A stretch of DNA of 64,000 nt from Protaetia brevitarsis (GCA_004143645.1 RXPK01000157.1:288423-352422), one strand, 5' to 3'. Shown: positions 25,101-35,251, counted from the stretch's first letter. Notes: generated from the letters alone by a model not told the origin. A program made the numbers and translations.

Positions 25101-28100
25101 CGTTATTTCCGATGAAGATATAGATAAAGTGCTAAGAGAAGATATGGAATCTGAGATGTTAAGCCAAGAGATGCAAGTGAAAGATTCAGATGGTGAATTT
25201 TTAAATGAGAATGAAGCGAACCGCATAATATCTGCGGAACAAAGCACTTGCGGTTATTCAGAGCCAACAGTAGCACCCACTGATGCAGTTTGTAATAACG
25301 AACAGGTCATTTCCTCTGCAGATAACATTTATGTGAATTTAGCAAATGACGAAAGCGATATGTTATGTGACGCATCTAGCAATAATATTTATGCTAATGT
25401 TGAGAATAGTGAAGCAAATATAAATATTCAAGCAAAAACTACTGACGACTCCAACATCTACGTTAACATCAAAGAAGAGGAAAACGAAAATCCTCCAAAT
25501 GATACTGGAATATATGCCAATCTTCCAAAAACTGAAAGCGGTGAATCGTTCAGCACTGTGGATTCTGGCGGCTCCGAATCGGCGGACATTTCTCCGCAAA
25601 AGCAAGAAACGGCCTTGGGTTACGAAAATTTGAAAACTATCGCTCGCGATGATGAGGACGATCTGTATAGTAGGGTTGAAGAAGTTGACGATGGCGATAA
25701 ATTCAGCAGATTTGAAGATTTATTCGGTCCTCTCACAGATATTAGATTCTCTGGACCAGGCAGTTCTTCACAGATGATGACTACTTCATTTAGCGAAAGT
25801 AACGATTTGGGAGACGATCAAGATTGGGATAGTGGTTCTGATACTAGGTCGAGTTCTAGTGGGGAGTTCATCTGGAAGGTAAGCTCGAAATAGATACAAG
25901 CTGTAGATGCTAAAGAGAAAATGCTAATTGTACAAGAGTTTAAAAACTGGTACAGTAAATGTGTTAGATTTTGCCGTGCGGTGAAGCTTTTCTTGAAATT
26001 GAAATTCATTTTTAAGAGCAATCTGCTATTGGGCTTGTCTGTATCCAACTAAGAACATGTCTGCTTTTTGTATTAGATGTTGGACTCAGTTATTATGTTG
26101 TACCTTGCATTACATTGAATCAGCAGATCGCAACATCTACGCACAAAAGAATTCTGTTATTGCAAAGTTTGCCACGTTGCGGATTGAATGGATACAGCCA
26201 AACCTCGCGTAAAGTCCAGATGATGCGATATAAAATGCCAATTTGTAGAGCAATTCACCATGTTAAAGGCTTTTCCATAGCCAAGTTCAAAATTCAAAAC
26301 TGACCAAATATTCTATCATATCTTTGATGAGTTTGTAAATTACTAGTCTTAACCGTACAATAGTCACGCCTTGTCTCTGAGATCCCGTCGAAATAGTATT
26401 TATAATCATTTGTAAAGAGCGCGATAATGGGGGGTTAAGCAGATAATTGGTGAACTATTAGTGGTTAAGTATTGACCTAACAGAATCTTTTTTTTGCATA
26501 AAGCAAACTTGCAGTAATCCTATTATTATGTTATAATGCACTTCCCTATAAATCAGCATTATGTCGACTAATTCAATGTTAGAATGTTGCTGGACTATTT
26601 AATTTTTTTTAAGAGTAACTTAAAACTAATAAAATATTTAGTCAAACATAGACTTAACAGTGAATTGCTGATAAAAGTCGTTATCTGTATTTCACTGTTC
26701 ACCAGTAAAATATCAAGCGGAATAACAAACTAGAACGATACCGATTAAGTAGCAGCTTACTAGATAAAATAAAATAAAAAAATATTACCTTACTTGCGAG
26801 ATGACTTTTACGAAGGCGTTTTAAGGTTTATCGCCTACTTTTGAATTATTCTATGGCCGCCTAGGGAAATACCGAGAAGACCATAAACACATTAAAGTAA
26901 ACACGTTCATGTGTTCATAAGTTATAAACTACTTGCAACAGTTGTGTATTTCAATTTTTTCTATTTTTTCAGAGAAACTAAATCCGTAGTAATGTCAGTA
27001 CAATATGTTGAAATTTTGTTATTTTTTTGTGTAACAATCTATGCTAATTATTGATATGCAAATTGCGATAGTTTTTAATTTCCACGGTAGAAACACACAT
27101 ACTAGAGTAACGAATTTTTCTTTATTAACTTATAAACTTGATATTTGTTGTTGCAGTGTCTTCCCTTGCTCTAGCTGTGTCTTACTCTTATTGTTTAGAG
27201 TTAATGTGCCATCGGATTAGCATACCTACGTTTTCTCTACGGAACAACAAAAGCGTGTATACAGTGTGCATGCGGTCGACCTGTCGATGGGTATATTAAA
27301 AATGAAGTAAAATACTCTCTGTCTATTTTGTTTTAACCAACGTCATCGATTTTTGTCCATATGAATCAAATCGAGAATTAAAAGCCGTATAAACAGATAC
27401 CTTATGCACGGTTTTTCAGTATTACTTTAAATTCGTTTTTACATTTCCATTAATCAAGATAACTTACCTACTAAACATTTTACAGACGGCTCTGTATTCA
27501 AGAAAGAACAATTTTTTTTCTTGCAAAATATAGAAAGAAAGCCAAAAATAGGCGAGGAATAACTAATAATAAATCAAATACATAAACTAACGATGCTATA
27601 GGTTAGATTTGATAACTGACAGGTGCCATAATGGAAACCGGGAATGGTGTACTATTTCAGTATTGTACTTAAACAAAGCAGTAATAGGGCTATCTCTATC
27701 TGTAACATTCAGGAAATATGCATGAAATCAATCTTTGTATCTTTTTTCTGTGAGACAAGCCGAAACTATGCTTCTTTTTTCAATAGCAATACTTGAGAAA
27801 AATAGACAGAGTGTATCTTATGAAATCACCAAAATTTGAGCTTTTGCCTATCTATTTTACAATGCTCTTAATTACATTTCGATCCTTCCAATATTTACTA
27901 ATAAATTGTTAAGGTACGACCAAATGCAATTAGAATACTATAGACATACACTTTTACAAACATATAGTAAACGTTAAAATTAAAATGGAAATGTGGCGTA
28001 TTAGTAATGATTGATCGACTATAAGTAAAACAGACTATGTTAAACTTCAAACTTATATGGTCGTCCGATAGATGTTAAGCATTCATTGAATTATAACAAT

Positions 28101-30648
28101 CAGTCATTGTCGTCCCAAAAGTAAGTAATTATCTAGATAACTGCTGGGATTTTAACGAAATTTAGATTTTCGCGCGACTATACCAACAATTTTATTGCTC
28201 TTGTAAATGGCATTATTCGAAAATAATTTACGTTATGAAATTTATTAATCATTTCACAAAAATCCATGCAATGGTAATAATCATCGAGAAAAGCTTCTAG
28301 TGAAGTCGCAATTATGTATTAATTGTTGCAAAGCTAAACGCATCGATATGCTTCGTTCGGTTCTGAATCGAAAATATTAATGTTAAAATGTCGTATTATG
28401 CTTCGTATGTGTTCAGGAACCATTTGAAAGAAACATACATTTGGCAACACTGTAACCATGTACACCATATCGGCATATTCATTTAATGCAAAATCTACTA
28501 TGAAAAAATTAAATAACAGCTAAGGAACGATAAAACATAGCACTGACATGCCAGAATAATGCGTATACCCCTGTTTTACCAAACATAAACCGCATTTAGC
28601 CGTCTTTTCGGTCTTTATCCATGGCCAAATAGCGTTCGTGCACTTGGTATATCTGTTATATTAATATATGCCTAACGGAGAAATTAAAAACTGTTGCGCT
28701 CGCTCTGTATACCTATATCGTTTTGATTTGACCGATCTTAATATTTATAAATCTATATGCGCACATAAATTATTCTCATACATAATAATATCAATTTCTA
28801 TGGATTTTTTTACCAAGAAAATTAATGTTAATCTGTGTAAAACGTTGACTAAAGTCTCAACGTACGGCAAAATCTAAAAAATGTTTCTGTTCCTTATGTG
28901 GGTGTAGTTGAAAACACTTTTGGAAACAGCCAAAACTATAGAATAAATATGTCCCTTTATATTGCTCGTAAACCCACATTTTTTAACTGTACATAAGAAA
29001 AAAATGCTAAATATCTTCCAACCTAGCTTATATTATATGTCGTTCCTTAAAAACAATATTTTTGGAGTATTTGTTGCTTTTGTCTCATAATATTTATATG
29101 TTGGCATCTATGTTAAAGTAGTAGGTTCCTGTTTGTAATATGTTCATGTGTAGGAAGGTGAGCACGAAGCGTCTGTCAAGGCCCTACGTGCGCCCCCTCA
29201 GCTAGAGGTGAGTTCTAACAAGCTTTCTATATTTGTGCTAATTTCCCTATACGAACGCCTTTTATTCGAAACTAACGGACAAATACTTACGAGCGTAAAT
29301 ATTTTTCACACCATAGCATGTGGATTATGTGACACCAATGGAAAATATCCAAGAGGAAGAAACGATGTTGGTCGACTCGAATAGAGACAGTAGTAGTAGT
29401 TCCAGTGGCAGCGAAGGGGAAGATGAATGCCCTGAATTCGTTCCCTCGGCATGGGATAAATATGCCACGCCTACGAAGTCTGCTTTGCGATCGCCAGAGA
29501 AAACTTTGGAGCGAAGTAAGGAAGAGAAAATAGAAGACGAAAATACCCCAAAAGAAAAGAAGTCAAAAGGGGTCTGGTTTAAGAAACAGAAATATCACTG
29601 TGTTTATGAATACCCTAGAGAACCAGAAAGCCCAGTACTTCAGAGTTACGATCTGTGGAAACCCACGCCTGATTACGCAACTTTGTCAGGTATGTAATAG
29701 TCACACTGTTCATATTCATTTTGTATTATAAATTTTTTTGACGTTCAGATTGGGATTTGGACAGAGATGTGTACTTAACGAATCTTGAAACATTCGAAAA
29801 TCGATCTAAATCAAATAATCTACCGAATAATCTATACCACATTAACGCTTTTGCTGATGTTAACATGGGTAAGCATATTTTTTTTTTGAACCGCGATTGA
29901 AGTAAATTGTGTATGATCTGTCGGTACTTTAGGTTCTAATGCTTTGGACGAGGATTTTTACGTGAGCAGTTCGTCGAAGCCGTTTGACATGCTTACCGGA
30001 CTTACATCACAATTCTTTCCGGGCAGGCAGTTCCCAAGTGATACGTGGACGGATATTATAAATGTTACTCCAGACAGTGGCGTCGAAGACGGGACGCCGG
30101 CGCCGGCTAGCTTCAGCGGCGACGAAACGGATGGTGCAGCTTACGGTAATAAAAACAAAATCAAATCGCAGTTAACTGGAGTGCAAAGTCTAAAAATTCT
30201 AGCGGCTACCGCAGCCGAGAGAAACGGAGCTAAACGAGAATTGGGCGGTCTTAGACATACGCGTGATAAATTGAAACTAGATTTGCCTCCTAGTCCAAGC
30301 GCTTTCACTAGTAATAGAACATTCTCTGTAGATACTGCCGCGGAAGAGATTGTGACTAGGCAAGTACCAACCTTTACCACTTTCGGAAAGAGTAGATTTT
30401 CGGTGCAGCATGTAGACACTCCGCCCGATAGTGAACGCACCGATAAAAACGTCTCTTTTGAGGCGTTACCTCACAAAAAGCCAGAACCGCAGGCGTCGGT
30501 ATTCGTCGATACTAATGAGTGGAAACAGGAGGAAAAAGAAAGACAAAAGATTGAAAGTGTAAGAGGGGAAGCGAGCTTATTAGATAGCGCGGACGAGGAC
30601 AGTGGTATAGAGTCGTGTACGCTTGACAGAAAAAGGTTTAATATCTAA
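1604..30648 (+). CDS. Lemur tyrosine kinase-like protein (LMTK family), 5'-partial, giant acidic tail
   Basis: Coding exons: 1604-1771, 1883-1937, 2003-2076, 2135-2359, 3433-3566, 3632-3982, 4038-9372, 9431-9815, 22749-23383, 25076-25878, 29154-29207, 29317-29689, 29749-29868, 29933-30648 (stop). All joins keep phase with GT-AG borders. The kinase domain spans exons 3-7. It has a glycine loop GKGWFG, catalytic loop HPDLSARN, DYG in place of DFG, an APE-type CAPEI, and YKIMQSCW. After it comes DFDSRWNSMKPN, which resembles the post-kinase motif of vertebrate LMTKs. The tail is acidic and Asn/Ser-rich, about 1,800 residues in exon 7 alone. The C-terminus carries GEFIWK, KGVWF (PP1 RVxF-like) and ADEDSGIES. 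Vertebrate LMTKs are membrane-anchored kinases of endosomal trafficking and neurites, about 1,400-1,500 residues; this one exceeds 3,100. The beta-3 lysine is Arg (VVVRIL), so activity is doubtful. Three frame breaks (4247-4287, about 5776, about 6783) interrupt exon 7. The exon starting at 1604 is the least certain. Confidence 0.85.
2360..3432 (+). other. LMTK intron between kinase exons, no gene seen
   Basis: This 1,073-nt intron separates the hinge-region exon, which ends QEYSPH, from the exon starting GDLKKYLR. The reading frame joins in phase 0. I see no open frame with family resemblance and no clear terminal repeats. Confidence 0.7.
4247..4287 (+). other. Frame break 1 in the LMTK tail (+1)
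   Basis: The kinase frame continues through the conserved WNSMKPN and stops at the TGA at 4285-4287. The frame that carries the tail opens only after the TAG at 4244-4246. No GT donor lies between 4213 and the stop, so a normal intron cannot bridge the shift without deleting the conserved motif. A GGGG run sits inside the interval (4246-4249), and losing one G would restore the frame. A sequencing indel or a genuine mutation is therefore the simplest reading. Confidence 0.7.
5703..5830 (+). other. Frame break 2 in the LMTK tail (-1), or a 128-nt intron
   Basis: The tail frame stops at TAA 5780-5782, while the next frame opens just after a stop at 5773-5775. A one-base loss near 5778 would explain it, because both flanks look coding. 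Alternatively, a donor at 5703 (G|GTAATA) and an acceptor at 5830 (CTATAG) give a 128-nt intron of the right phase. The acceptor has a poor pyrimidine tract. RNA data would decide. Confidence 0.45.
6777..6816 (+). other. Frame break 3 in the LMTK tail (-1)
   Basis: The frame ending at TAG 6814-6816 and the next frame, open from 6777, share this interval. The flanking residues on both sides keep the acidic, Asn-rich character of the tail. I found no good donor of the right phase upstream; the candidates at 6608 and 6731 are weak. A single-base loss near 6783 is the likely cause. Confidence 0.55.
10228..10858. repeat. Inverted-repeat element in the LMTK intron
   Basis: The left end AGGCGAATTCGATTGAG and the right end, read on the other strand as AGCCGAATTCGATTGAG, form a near-perfect 17-bp terminal inverted repeat around 631 bp. 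A further copy of GAATTCGATTGAG lies inside near 10275, and variants of GGTCA/TGACC recur throughout. No transposase is present. ATA flanks both ends and may be part of a short target duplication. Confidence 0.6.
13085..14501 (+). pseudogene. LINE endonuclease and N-terminal reverse transcriptase fragments
   Basis: The endonuclease reads from about 13090 (VYRAPS) to the stop at 13608, with the conserved GDLNIN and a C-terminal SDH. Upstream it continues only in another frame, so the start is lost or shifted. Coding similarity then resumes in shifted frames at 13620-14110 (connector region) and 14116-14501 (RT finger motifs, ending in KAFDTI where the gypsy element interrupts). At least three frame changes make this inactive. 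Confidence 0.75.
14502..14947 (-). repeat. Gypsy 3' LTR
   Basis: In the element's orientation it starts TGTAACGAGCG and ends AAACGTAACA. It matches the other LTR with no difference that I could find over 446 bp. It contains a TATTTATAG box near 14751. Confidence 0.93.
14948..14960 (-). other. Polypurine tract of the gypsy element
   Basis: On the minus strand AAGGAGGAGCAG directly precedes the 3' LTR. This is the expected position and composition for the second-strand primer. Confidence 0.7.
15056..15556 (-). CDS. TARG1/OARD1-type macrodomain encoded by the gypsy element
   Basis: The frame is open from just after a TGA at 15557-15559 down to the stop at 15056-15058. It reads as one macrodomain: EDLFLAPEGCALAHC, RMGKGIATVFKKKFGG, FYLVTKEASVGKPTY and IGCGLDGLDW. 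These match the landmarks of OARD1/TARG1, which removes ADP-ribose from glutamate/aspartate. The family's catalytic lysine (in the TK..AS..KPTY segment) and aspartate (in GCGLD) both appear to be present. No ATG precedes the domain. The frame overlaps the end of the integrase frame by about 47 nt in the -1 register, so it was probably the C-terminus of Pol, reached by frameshifting or separated by a recent indel. A chance host insertion is less likely, because it lies precisely between integrase and the polypurine tract. Confidence 0.85.
   Translation of the reverse strand, partial: GVHGQVWEWPQSASWVTTEIQEDLFLAPEGCALAHCVAQDLRMGKGIATVFKKKFGGVQDLRSQNPEVGKALHLPGKKRPLFYLVTKEASVGKPTYRTMWDSLISLREQLLELEINKIRVPKIGCGLDGLDWRVVRNMLEEIFRYTGIEFLVCSYNPGQQKGGDGR
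15508..16840 (-). pseudogene. Gypsy integrase
   Basis: The N-terminal HHCC zinc finger (LLHDG, GGHLG, then CRRCTTC) is followed by the catalytic core with IDVAGPFP and a second acidic block near HSDRDG. The core continues in another frame from 16232 (MVERMNRT) to 15882. A third frame, 15885-15508, holds the C-terminal region with GDLVWLFNP and DGPYEV, typical of gypsy integrase tails. Frame changes near 16230 and 15884 break it. The stop at 15508-15510 lies inside the macrodomain frame. Confidence 0.85.
17054..17621 (-). pseudogene. Gypsy RT connection and RNase H
   Basis: The segment 17621-17202 holds the RT thumb/connection motif FLGLCTYYRRFVPGFA and the start of RNase H. The segment 17296-17054 continues with the RNase H region (RRELLAVVKSIEHFHKYLYG) in a different frame. 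Sequence between 17053 and 16841 is only weakly readable. Several indels interrupt the domain. Confidence 0.8.
17611..18408 (-). pseudogene. Gypsy reverse transcriptase
   Basis: The frame 18408-18016 contains the N-terminal RT motifs SPWASPVVLVKKKDG and FCVDYRQLN. After a frame change near 18016-17900, the segment 17895-17611 contains MPFGLCNAPATFERLM and the catalytic VYLDDIIV. The YLDD core is intact, but the enzyme could not be made as one chain from this sequence. Confidence 0.85.
18652..19920 (-). CDS. Gypsy capsid and aspartic protease frame
   Basis: A 422-codon frame. From about residue 45 it holds a gag capsid region (TLRGDALKVLQAIPS, EKFLDGLLDRDTQQAV). Near its C-terminal third it has a retropepsin motif, LLDTGATMTIL, and a second conserved block, VILGMDI. 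Its ATG overlaps the stop of the SAP-containing frame as ATGA. The first 40 or so residues look wrong for gag, while another frame (19882-19790) carries a more typical LPTFDGKT segment. An indel pair near 19800-19920 is therefore likely. Confidence 0.75.
   Translation of the reverse strand: MKFEILPMREAARWNQEIQCPSVRFKVNVTCQHSTERRPWKTLTLLDTMATVYGWTEATSSHAINTLRGDALKVLQAIPSSKRQNYQTLLNHLEMRFGNKHLQPIYRLQLKNRCQRSDETLQEYGADIVRLVKSAYPTVPEDVCETFAVEKFLDGLLDRDTQQAVKLAHPQTWNQALAEALDFEAVKQSVKDMLASCSRESRGRRTLKRNMTKLDEMITKKMTELMTKMESVQIRQPGRRCTKTKADGKLKWADGKRRTSTYVADAPVTPVIVASVGCRPSSLVVYGHVNGEPRDLLLDTGATMTILRPEAVGRTNRIYPTRWTLRTATGQTVNVLGETMAHFRIGDTAFQYRVVVADIEQDVILGMDIMTEFGFKLNLQAGVLKVGKEEVILNHSKNMSACVVLAEEVTVASRSKPLWKRA
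19917..20306 (-). CDS. Gypsy gag N-terminal frame with SAP motif and coiled coil
   Basis: This 129-residue frame starts at an ATG 65 nt inside the LTR. Residues about 10-45 match a SAP helix-turn-helix (LKVVDLKQELEERD, then GRKAELQSRLRRAI), a DNA/chromatin-binding fold. Residues 70-120 are heptad-rich (NMEEKNMENSRNLVEKVLEN) and likely a coiled coil for multimerisation. It ends in TGA, overlapping the ATG of the next frame. Confidence 0.75.
   Translation of the reverse strand: MAAKYCKLVDLKVVDLKQELEERDEDTSGRKAELQSRLRRAIEAAGEDPETYLFEVSGGNGELLVKLRNMEEKNMENSRNLVEKVLENSQKVIENSRKFQEEISRMIEELDGRIKVLEQNLFWGHTENG
20351..20369 (-). other. Primer binding site of the gypsy element
   Basis: On the minus strand TTGGTGTCAGGTGTGGGG lies one base inside the 5' LTR. 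TGG at its start fits the complement of a tRNA CCA end. I do not assign the tRNA. Confidence 0.65.
20371..20816 (-). repeat. Gypsy 5' LTR
   Basis: 446 bp, TG...CA ends, identical by eye to the copy at 14502-14947. It is followed on the plus strand by the target duplication CTAT (20817-20820). Confidence 0.93.
20821..21903 (+). pseudogene. LINE reverse transcriptase, C-terminal part
   Basis: Coding resumes right after the gypsy target duplication (HDLLISKLNFFGF). It includes GGCPQGSVISPILF and the catalytic FADDSQLY near 21050-21085. It then shifts frame at about 21060-21120 into the thumb and C-terminal region (SLVLSIFDYGDIVYG), and shifts again near 21580 into the last segment, ending at 21903. 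The element is therefore inactive. Confidence 0.75.
23686..24761. repeat. Inverted-repeat element rich in AAGCTT motifs
   Basis: The ends ATCCCAGATAACA and TGTTATCTGGGAT are exact inverted complements enclosing 1,076 bp. Both subterminal regions are full of AAGCTTG/CAAGCTT and ACAAGG-type repeats in both orientations, which suggests multiple subterminal binding sites. No transposase frame is visible. It lies in the LMTK intron 23384-25075. No convincing target duplication is visible. Confidence 0.6.
25879..29153 (+). other. LMTK intron, no gene seen
   Basis: The exon ending GEFIWK joins the 54-nt exon at 29154 in phase 0. Between them is AT-rich sequence. I recognise no exon, transposase or terminal repeat in it. 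Confidence 0.6.
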
Positions 30649-31121
30649 TTATCATTATTTTCTTTGTTTTTATTAGTAGGAAAAACGAAAAAATGATCTT
30701 ATCGTTAATTTGTACAGTTTAAAGGTTTTATTTCAATTTTACACACCAATTTTGGGCAGTTTAATTTTATTTAGAGCGCATGATTGGTTTATTTTATAAC
30801 CAGTTTTCAACCCCCTTAGAAACAAGTCTATAGAGCGTCATTAGTGACGTTTGTGCTATGTTACCTTGGTATTTATAAATGTTACACCTAAGCATCGAAC
30901 TGTATTCTAGGGACCTGGAACGGTATCTAGCGAAAATGTGAAACTGAGCTATGTATACACAACCATGATGCACTAACATATTTTCTTTTAAAATGGATGT
31001 TACACTGTAAAAGATCTTTGTTATTTTTTTATTGAGACTTCTTTCATAAAAGATAATAGACAATCAAGAGATTCTATATTACACTACGTAAAATATTTTA
31101 TAAAAATTTTGTAAAACACGA

Positions 31122-31127
31122 AATAAA
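31122..31127 (+). terminator. Candidate LMTK poly(A) signal
   Basis: AATAAA lies 474 nt after the LMTK stop, with another nearby at about 31138. It is the first good hexamer pair downstream. The true cleavage site could be farther on. Confidence 0.4.
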
Positions 31128-31333
31128 TATACGAAAAATAAATACCAAATCGTGGTCATTTTCATAATTAGTGGAGCTAAATATTACAGAAACAAGCGGA
31201 GCAGAACATGTTGCAAAATTGTATTCATACAGTTTATAATTTCCGCTTGTTACTTTATAAATTAAGATAAATAAATGCAAGAGTATAAATACGAAAATGT
31301 CAATTTTCTAAGTTACGTCATTATGAAATATTA

Positions 31334-32376
31334 CGTTTGGTACACTATGGTGCAGAAAAGTGCAGAGTTTGGCATAGTGTTTGGTATTTCCGCCTGGTGA
31401 AAATTAGTGCTCAATGTTCTATTAATGGTTGTTTTTAATTAATCTCTTTTTTGGCTTGCGTTCATTGAAATTCTTAAATTCTGACAACAATCTCGAGGCA
31501 GTTTAATGTTCTTGTTATTACTGACTTTCTATATATTTTTTTAGTGACAATAAAAAAAAATAAAAAAAAAATATTTTACTGAAACAAAATGATGGACAGA
31601 GACGTAAAAATACTTTGTTCAGAAATCTTTACTGACGATGAAACTACAGAAAGTGTGGATAGCAGCAGCAACAGTGCTAGTGAAGCTATACTTGTATTCG
31701 TAAATGAAAAAAAGCAAAAGATTACCAGGAGTTCCGAAGTATACAGGAATTGAATTTAAGTAATTTTCGAATTGTAAGGGGTCTATTTAACAATTATCTA
31801 AAAAAAAATGAACAAAGTGATGTGTTTTTAATTTAAGAATTACAGTGTCACTTCGGTCGAAAAACATTTGGCTGTATTTTTATGGTCCGCAGGACATGAA
31901 GCATGCTCTTTCAGAGATTTACAGGACCGTTTTGATATTTCTTTATGAACTGTTCATGAATTGGTTACCATTTACCATACATGTCTTCCACAGTAACTTT
32001 TCCAAATTTATCATTACTTTGGCTCAGGAGCAAGATAGGAGAAGATATTAAATTTCTACAGCGACACTGGATATACTCGTGTATATTCACGTCAGGAGTG
32101 GGGAATAGCATTGGTCAGGGGTTTTCCGAAAGCCGATAAAAACGGGTATGTGTAATCGCTGCAGAAATTTCATCGCTTGCCCTAACTTGCCCAACACTGG
32201 TTTGACTTGACAAAAACACCGAAATTTATGAAAGCAGTGAAGGTTACGAAAACACATTAGTTTTCACTAAATCCATTTTTTAAAGTTGATGGCATTTAAC
32301 CATCATTTGACTAAACTAGAGCACCAATTGGCACTAACACTACTACACTACCCTGCACTATACCGGCATACTAAAC
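31334..32376 (+). pseudogene. PIF/Harbinger-like transposase remnant
   Basis: A short frame at 31590-31753 starts MMDRDVKILC. A second conserved piece near 31855-31960 reads VEKHLAVFLWSAGHEACSF then FRDLQDRFDIS, which resembles the N-terminal helix-turn-helix of HARBI1-type transposases. A stop follows, and weak similarity continues to about 32140. Candidate terminal repeats GTTTGGTACACTATGGTGCAG and, inverted at the right end, GTTTAGTATGCCGGTATAGTGCAG bound the region. No complete catalytic domain remains. Confidence 0.5.
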
Positions 32377-35251
32377 AAAGCTAGTGTGATGGATATGTGA
32401 CGGATGCCTAATAACATTACGATATAGAGTAGTGTTAATAAAAGAAATACATATTACGTCATCATAATGTCAACGTAGAATACGCGAGCTAAAGCTATCA
32501 GTAGCGGAGGTGATTTAAATTGACAAAGATAAAATTTGACAGAAAATGCACGTCAGTACCAGAAATTACTGCAGAAAACTGATTATAAGAGAGGTTTCTA
32601 TAAAAAAAATCTTATGCAATGCAGTCAACTTATCACTATCCATGAACGAATTATGAGATGTCTTGAAAGACACTTAATAATATAAATTAGGTAACAATAG
32701 ATAACTATTAATGATGCACACGGTAAGAACTCCATCAACTCGCGCAAATTCAGGACAGACGCTTGCTAGATGCCGTTCCAGTTTGAACAGAGTTTACTGC
32801 CCCTAAGTATCCGAGTATCTATCTTAAGGGATCTCCACTATTACTGAGGTTTGCAGGTTCAAATCTCACTCTGGTCAATTACGCTTTTTTTTTTCTGGAG
32901 CAGCAGTAATGATGATTGCAAGAAGGGTTTGATTCTGTGGGTGCGCCTAATAAGCATGAAATTGCTTTATATACTCCACTCCCGCTGAAAAAAGAAAATC
33001 AGGATTTGTTATAATTCAATTAACAAAACAGTATATGTCAACTGCACTGTTTATTTTTAGTGTGTGTATGAACGCATTAAATCATGTGACATTGTTCAAT
33101 CAACATTTATTAAAGGTGGGATTATAGATATTTAATTTTTGGTATATTTGCCATTCTAAAAGTTGTGTTGACGACGCATGTCTTCTTAATATACAATTTC
33201 AGTAAATCACAAATATATCGATACTTTATTCGTAAATAATCTTAAATAGTGCACAAACGTCATTTGTACGAATCGTGATGTTTGTATTCCCTATTTTTCC
33301 TCATAACTATAAATAATTACGGAAAGCCTGAACTACCGATTTAATTCCAAGAGTGCCTAACTGGATTCTCTAGAATTCAAATGATCAATGTGCAACAGTT
33401 TTAGAAGTGTCAGTCTAGTGTTTCTGTCTTAGTTGAGCATTTTGTTATCAATTACGTTAGTTACATGTAACAAGGTACTAAATTTTGAACAAAGAATGTA
33501 GTTTCTAAATAGGGCTCAATCTTATTTCATTTACAATATTTGTTATTCAACAAACGGATACTACAAATAGAAATATTGCATTGTTTTAGCGGTAAAATGC
33601 AGATCATTACCAGCTGCTTTTGATTGCTGTAGCATTTTTTTTGGAAAAGTAAGTAACTTATAAAAAATAAACCATGTAAAAGTTTCACGGAAAAATATTC
33701 TAACCTCGAAAAAAAAAACTGTTTTATCATTATATTAATTATATTTGTGAATAATATTAATTTTGCTATTGCACTAGGGATTCCTCTCTTAAATCATTTA
33801 ATTTATCAAATATTAGTCTCTACGTATGCTACTTAACATACCAATGACCTAAGTCAAAGTTTATCTCTTTTACGTGTCTAAAAAAATATATATTTTTACT
33901 TCTGTTTTGTACTATTTATTACTAATTTTGTCGATTATGCACTTGAAATAAAATTTAAAAACAAAATGAAATTAAGCTGCTCATGAAAATGTAACACTAG
34001 TGTTAAAAATACATTGCGTACGCATTCTTTATAATTACCAACATCTTATAGCATAGGTATTGCTAACAGAAAGGTGTTACATTATCTTTTTTTGTTATAT
34101 ATCTTGAACATAAAATAAATGTTTTTTACGTCTATAATTAAATTATAATCTCCATCTGTAAATATTTTCCCAGTAGTGTAGTTACTTGTTTCATCTGTTA
34201 AATTATGTATGTATAATAATTTGTAAACTAATTTGTATATTATAATCGTATGCGGTTCACTGTTGGAGCATGTAACGTAAATATGTAATTAAGTTTATTG
34301 TGTTTCCGAGCGTATAGTTTTCATACTTACAACTTTGATGCGGTGCAATCAGTCTACGCATTTTAAAGATTAATTGACTTTTCTACTATTTTATATTTAC
34401 AACGGTACACTATTAGCAAGGAAATAATATATAGAAATAGTTTTCTATTTAACTTTCCTGGCCTATTTTCCGATTTAGGAAAGGGTTATACTTGTATATT
34501 TATATATAAAATTTAATTGTGTAATATTTGCCAAACGCAAATCAACTTACGAAGTTTGCTGTTCGGGAATATTAGAAATCAGAGGGGCCAACATAAATTT
34601 TAATTCAGTTCAAACACCGCATCATACTGCTTGCAAACAGCCAAATGGAAGCCGATATACAGCTCTGTTAATATCGATTGTCTGTACTATATGAGAAATG
34701 TAATCCATGTCAGAAATGTTACTCTTTGTTTAGCTACAATCAACAAGCAATATTCGCGGTAGAAATAATCTTCATATCGTTGCCAATTTTAACAACGTAA
34801 TTTTTGCGTAACAAGCTATAAACTGTATTCATTTCATGATATAAAATGTGATTTGATCTTGGAATTGTACAAATTAAAATTTACGTCCAGTAGAATTTGC
34901 ACCGTTGTATGTATCGGTATTCTGCCAAAATATGATACTGATAGCCCAATGAAAATAGGAGGAGTCAGGTCAGTTAGGTTTGTAAACTGGTATTTTAGCT
35001 GTATATGATTATACTATTAGTAACAACTAGAATGCCCTTCATTTGTGATCAGATGACTTATATGTATTAATAGTAATAGTTGTATTATATCATTTTACCA
35101 TAGTTATTACTATATTAATTAATAAACGTTTTATTCTATAACACCATCTTTTATTATTTAAAAATAAAATATAAATATATTTAATTTGCATAGTTTCAAT
35201 AGAATTTCTTGAGATATTAAAATATTAGAAAAACGCCCTTAAAATCGAAAG
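32377..35251. other. Intergenic region between LMTK and NCAPG, no gene seen
   Basis: Very AT-rich. A GGTTCAAATC box at 32856-32865 followed by a T run looks like a Pol III B box, but no foldable tRNA surrounds it. The LMTK (+) and NCAPG (-) genes converge here, so their 3' UTRs probably occupy the edges. Confidence 0.5.

Noticed and set aside
32856..32895. tRNA-like B box (GGTTCAAATC) followed by a T run
   Set aside because: The upstream sequence gives no A box, anticodon arm or matching acceptor stem. At best it is a SINE or tRNA fragment.
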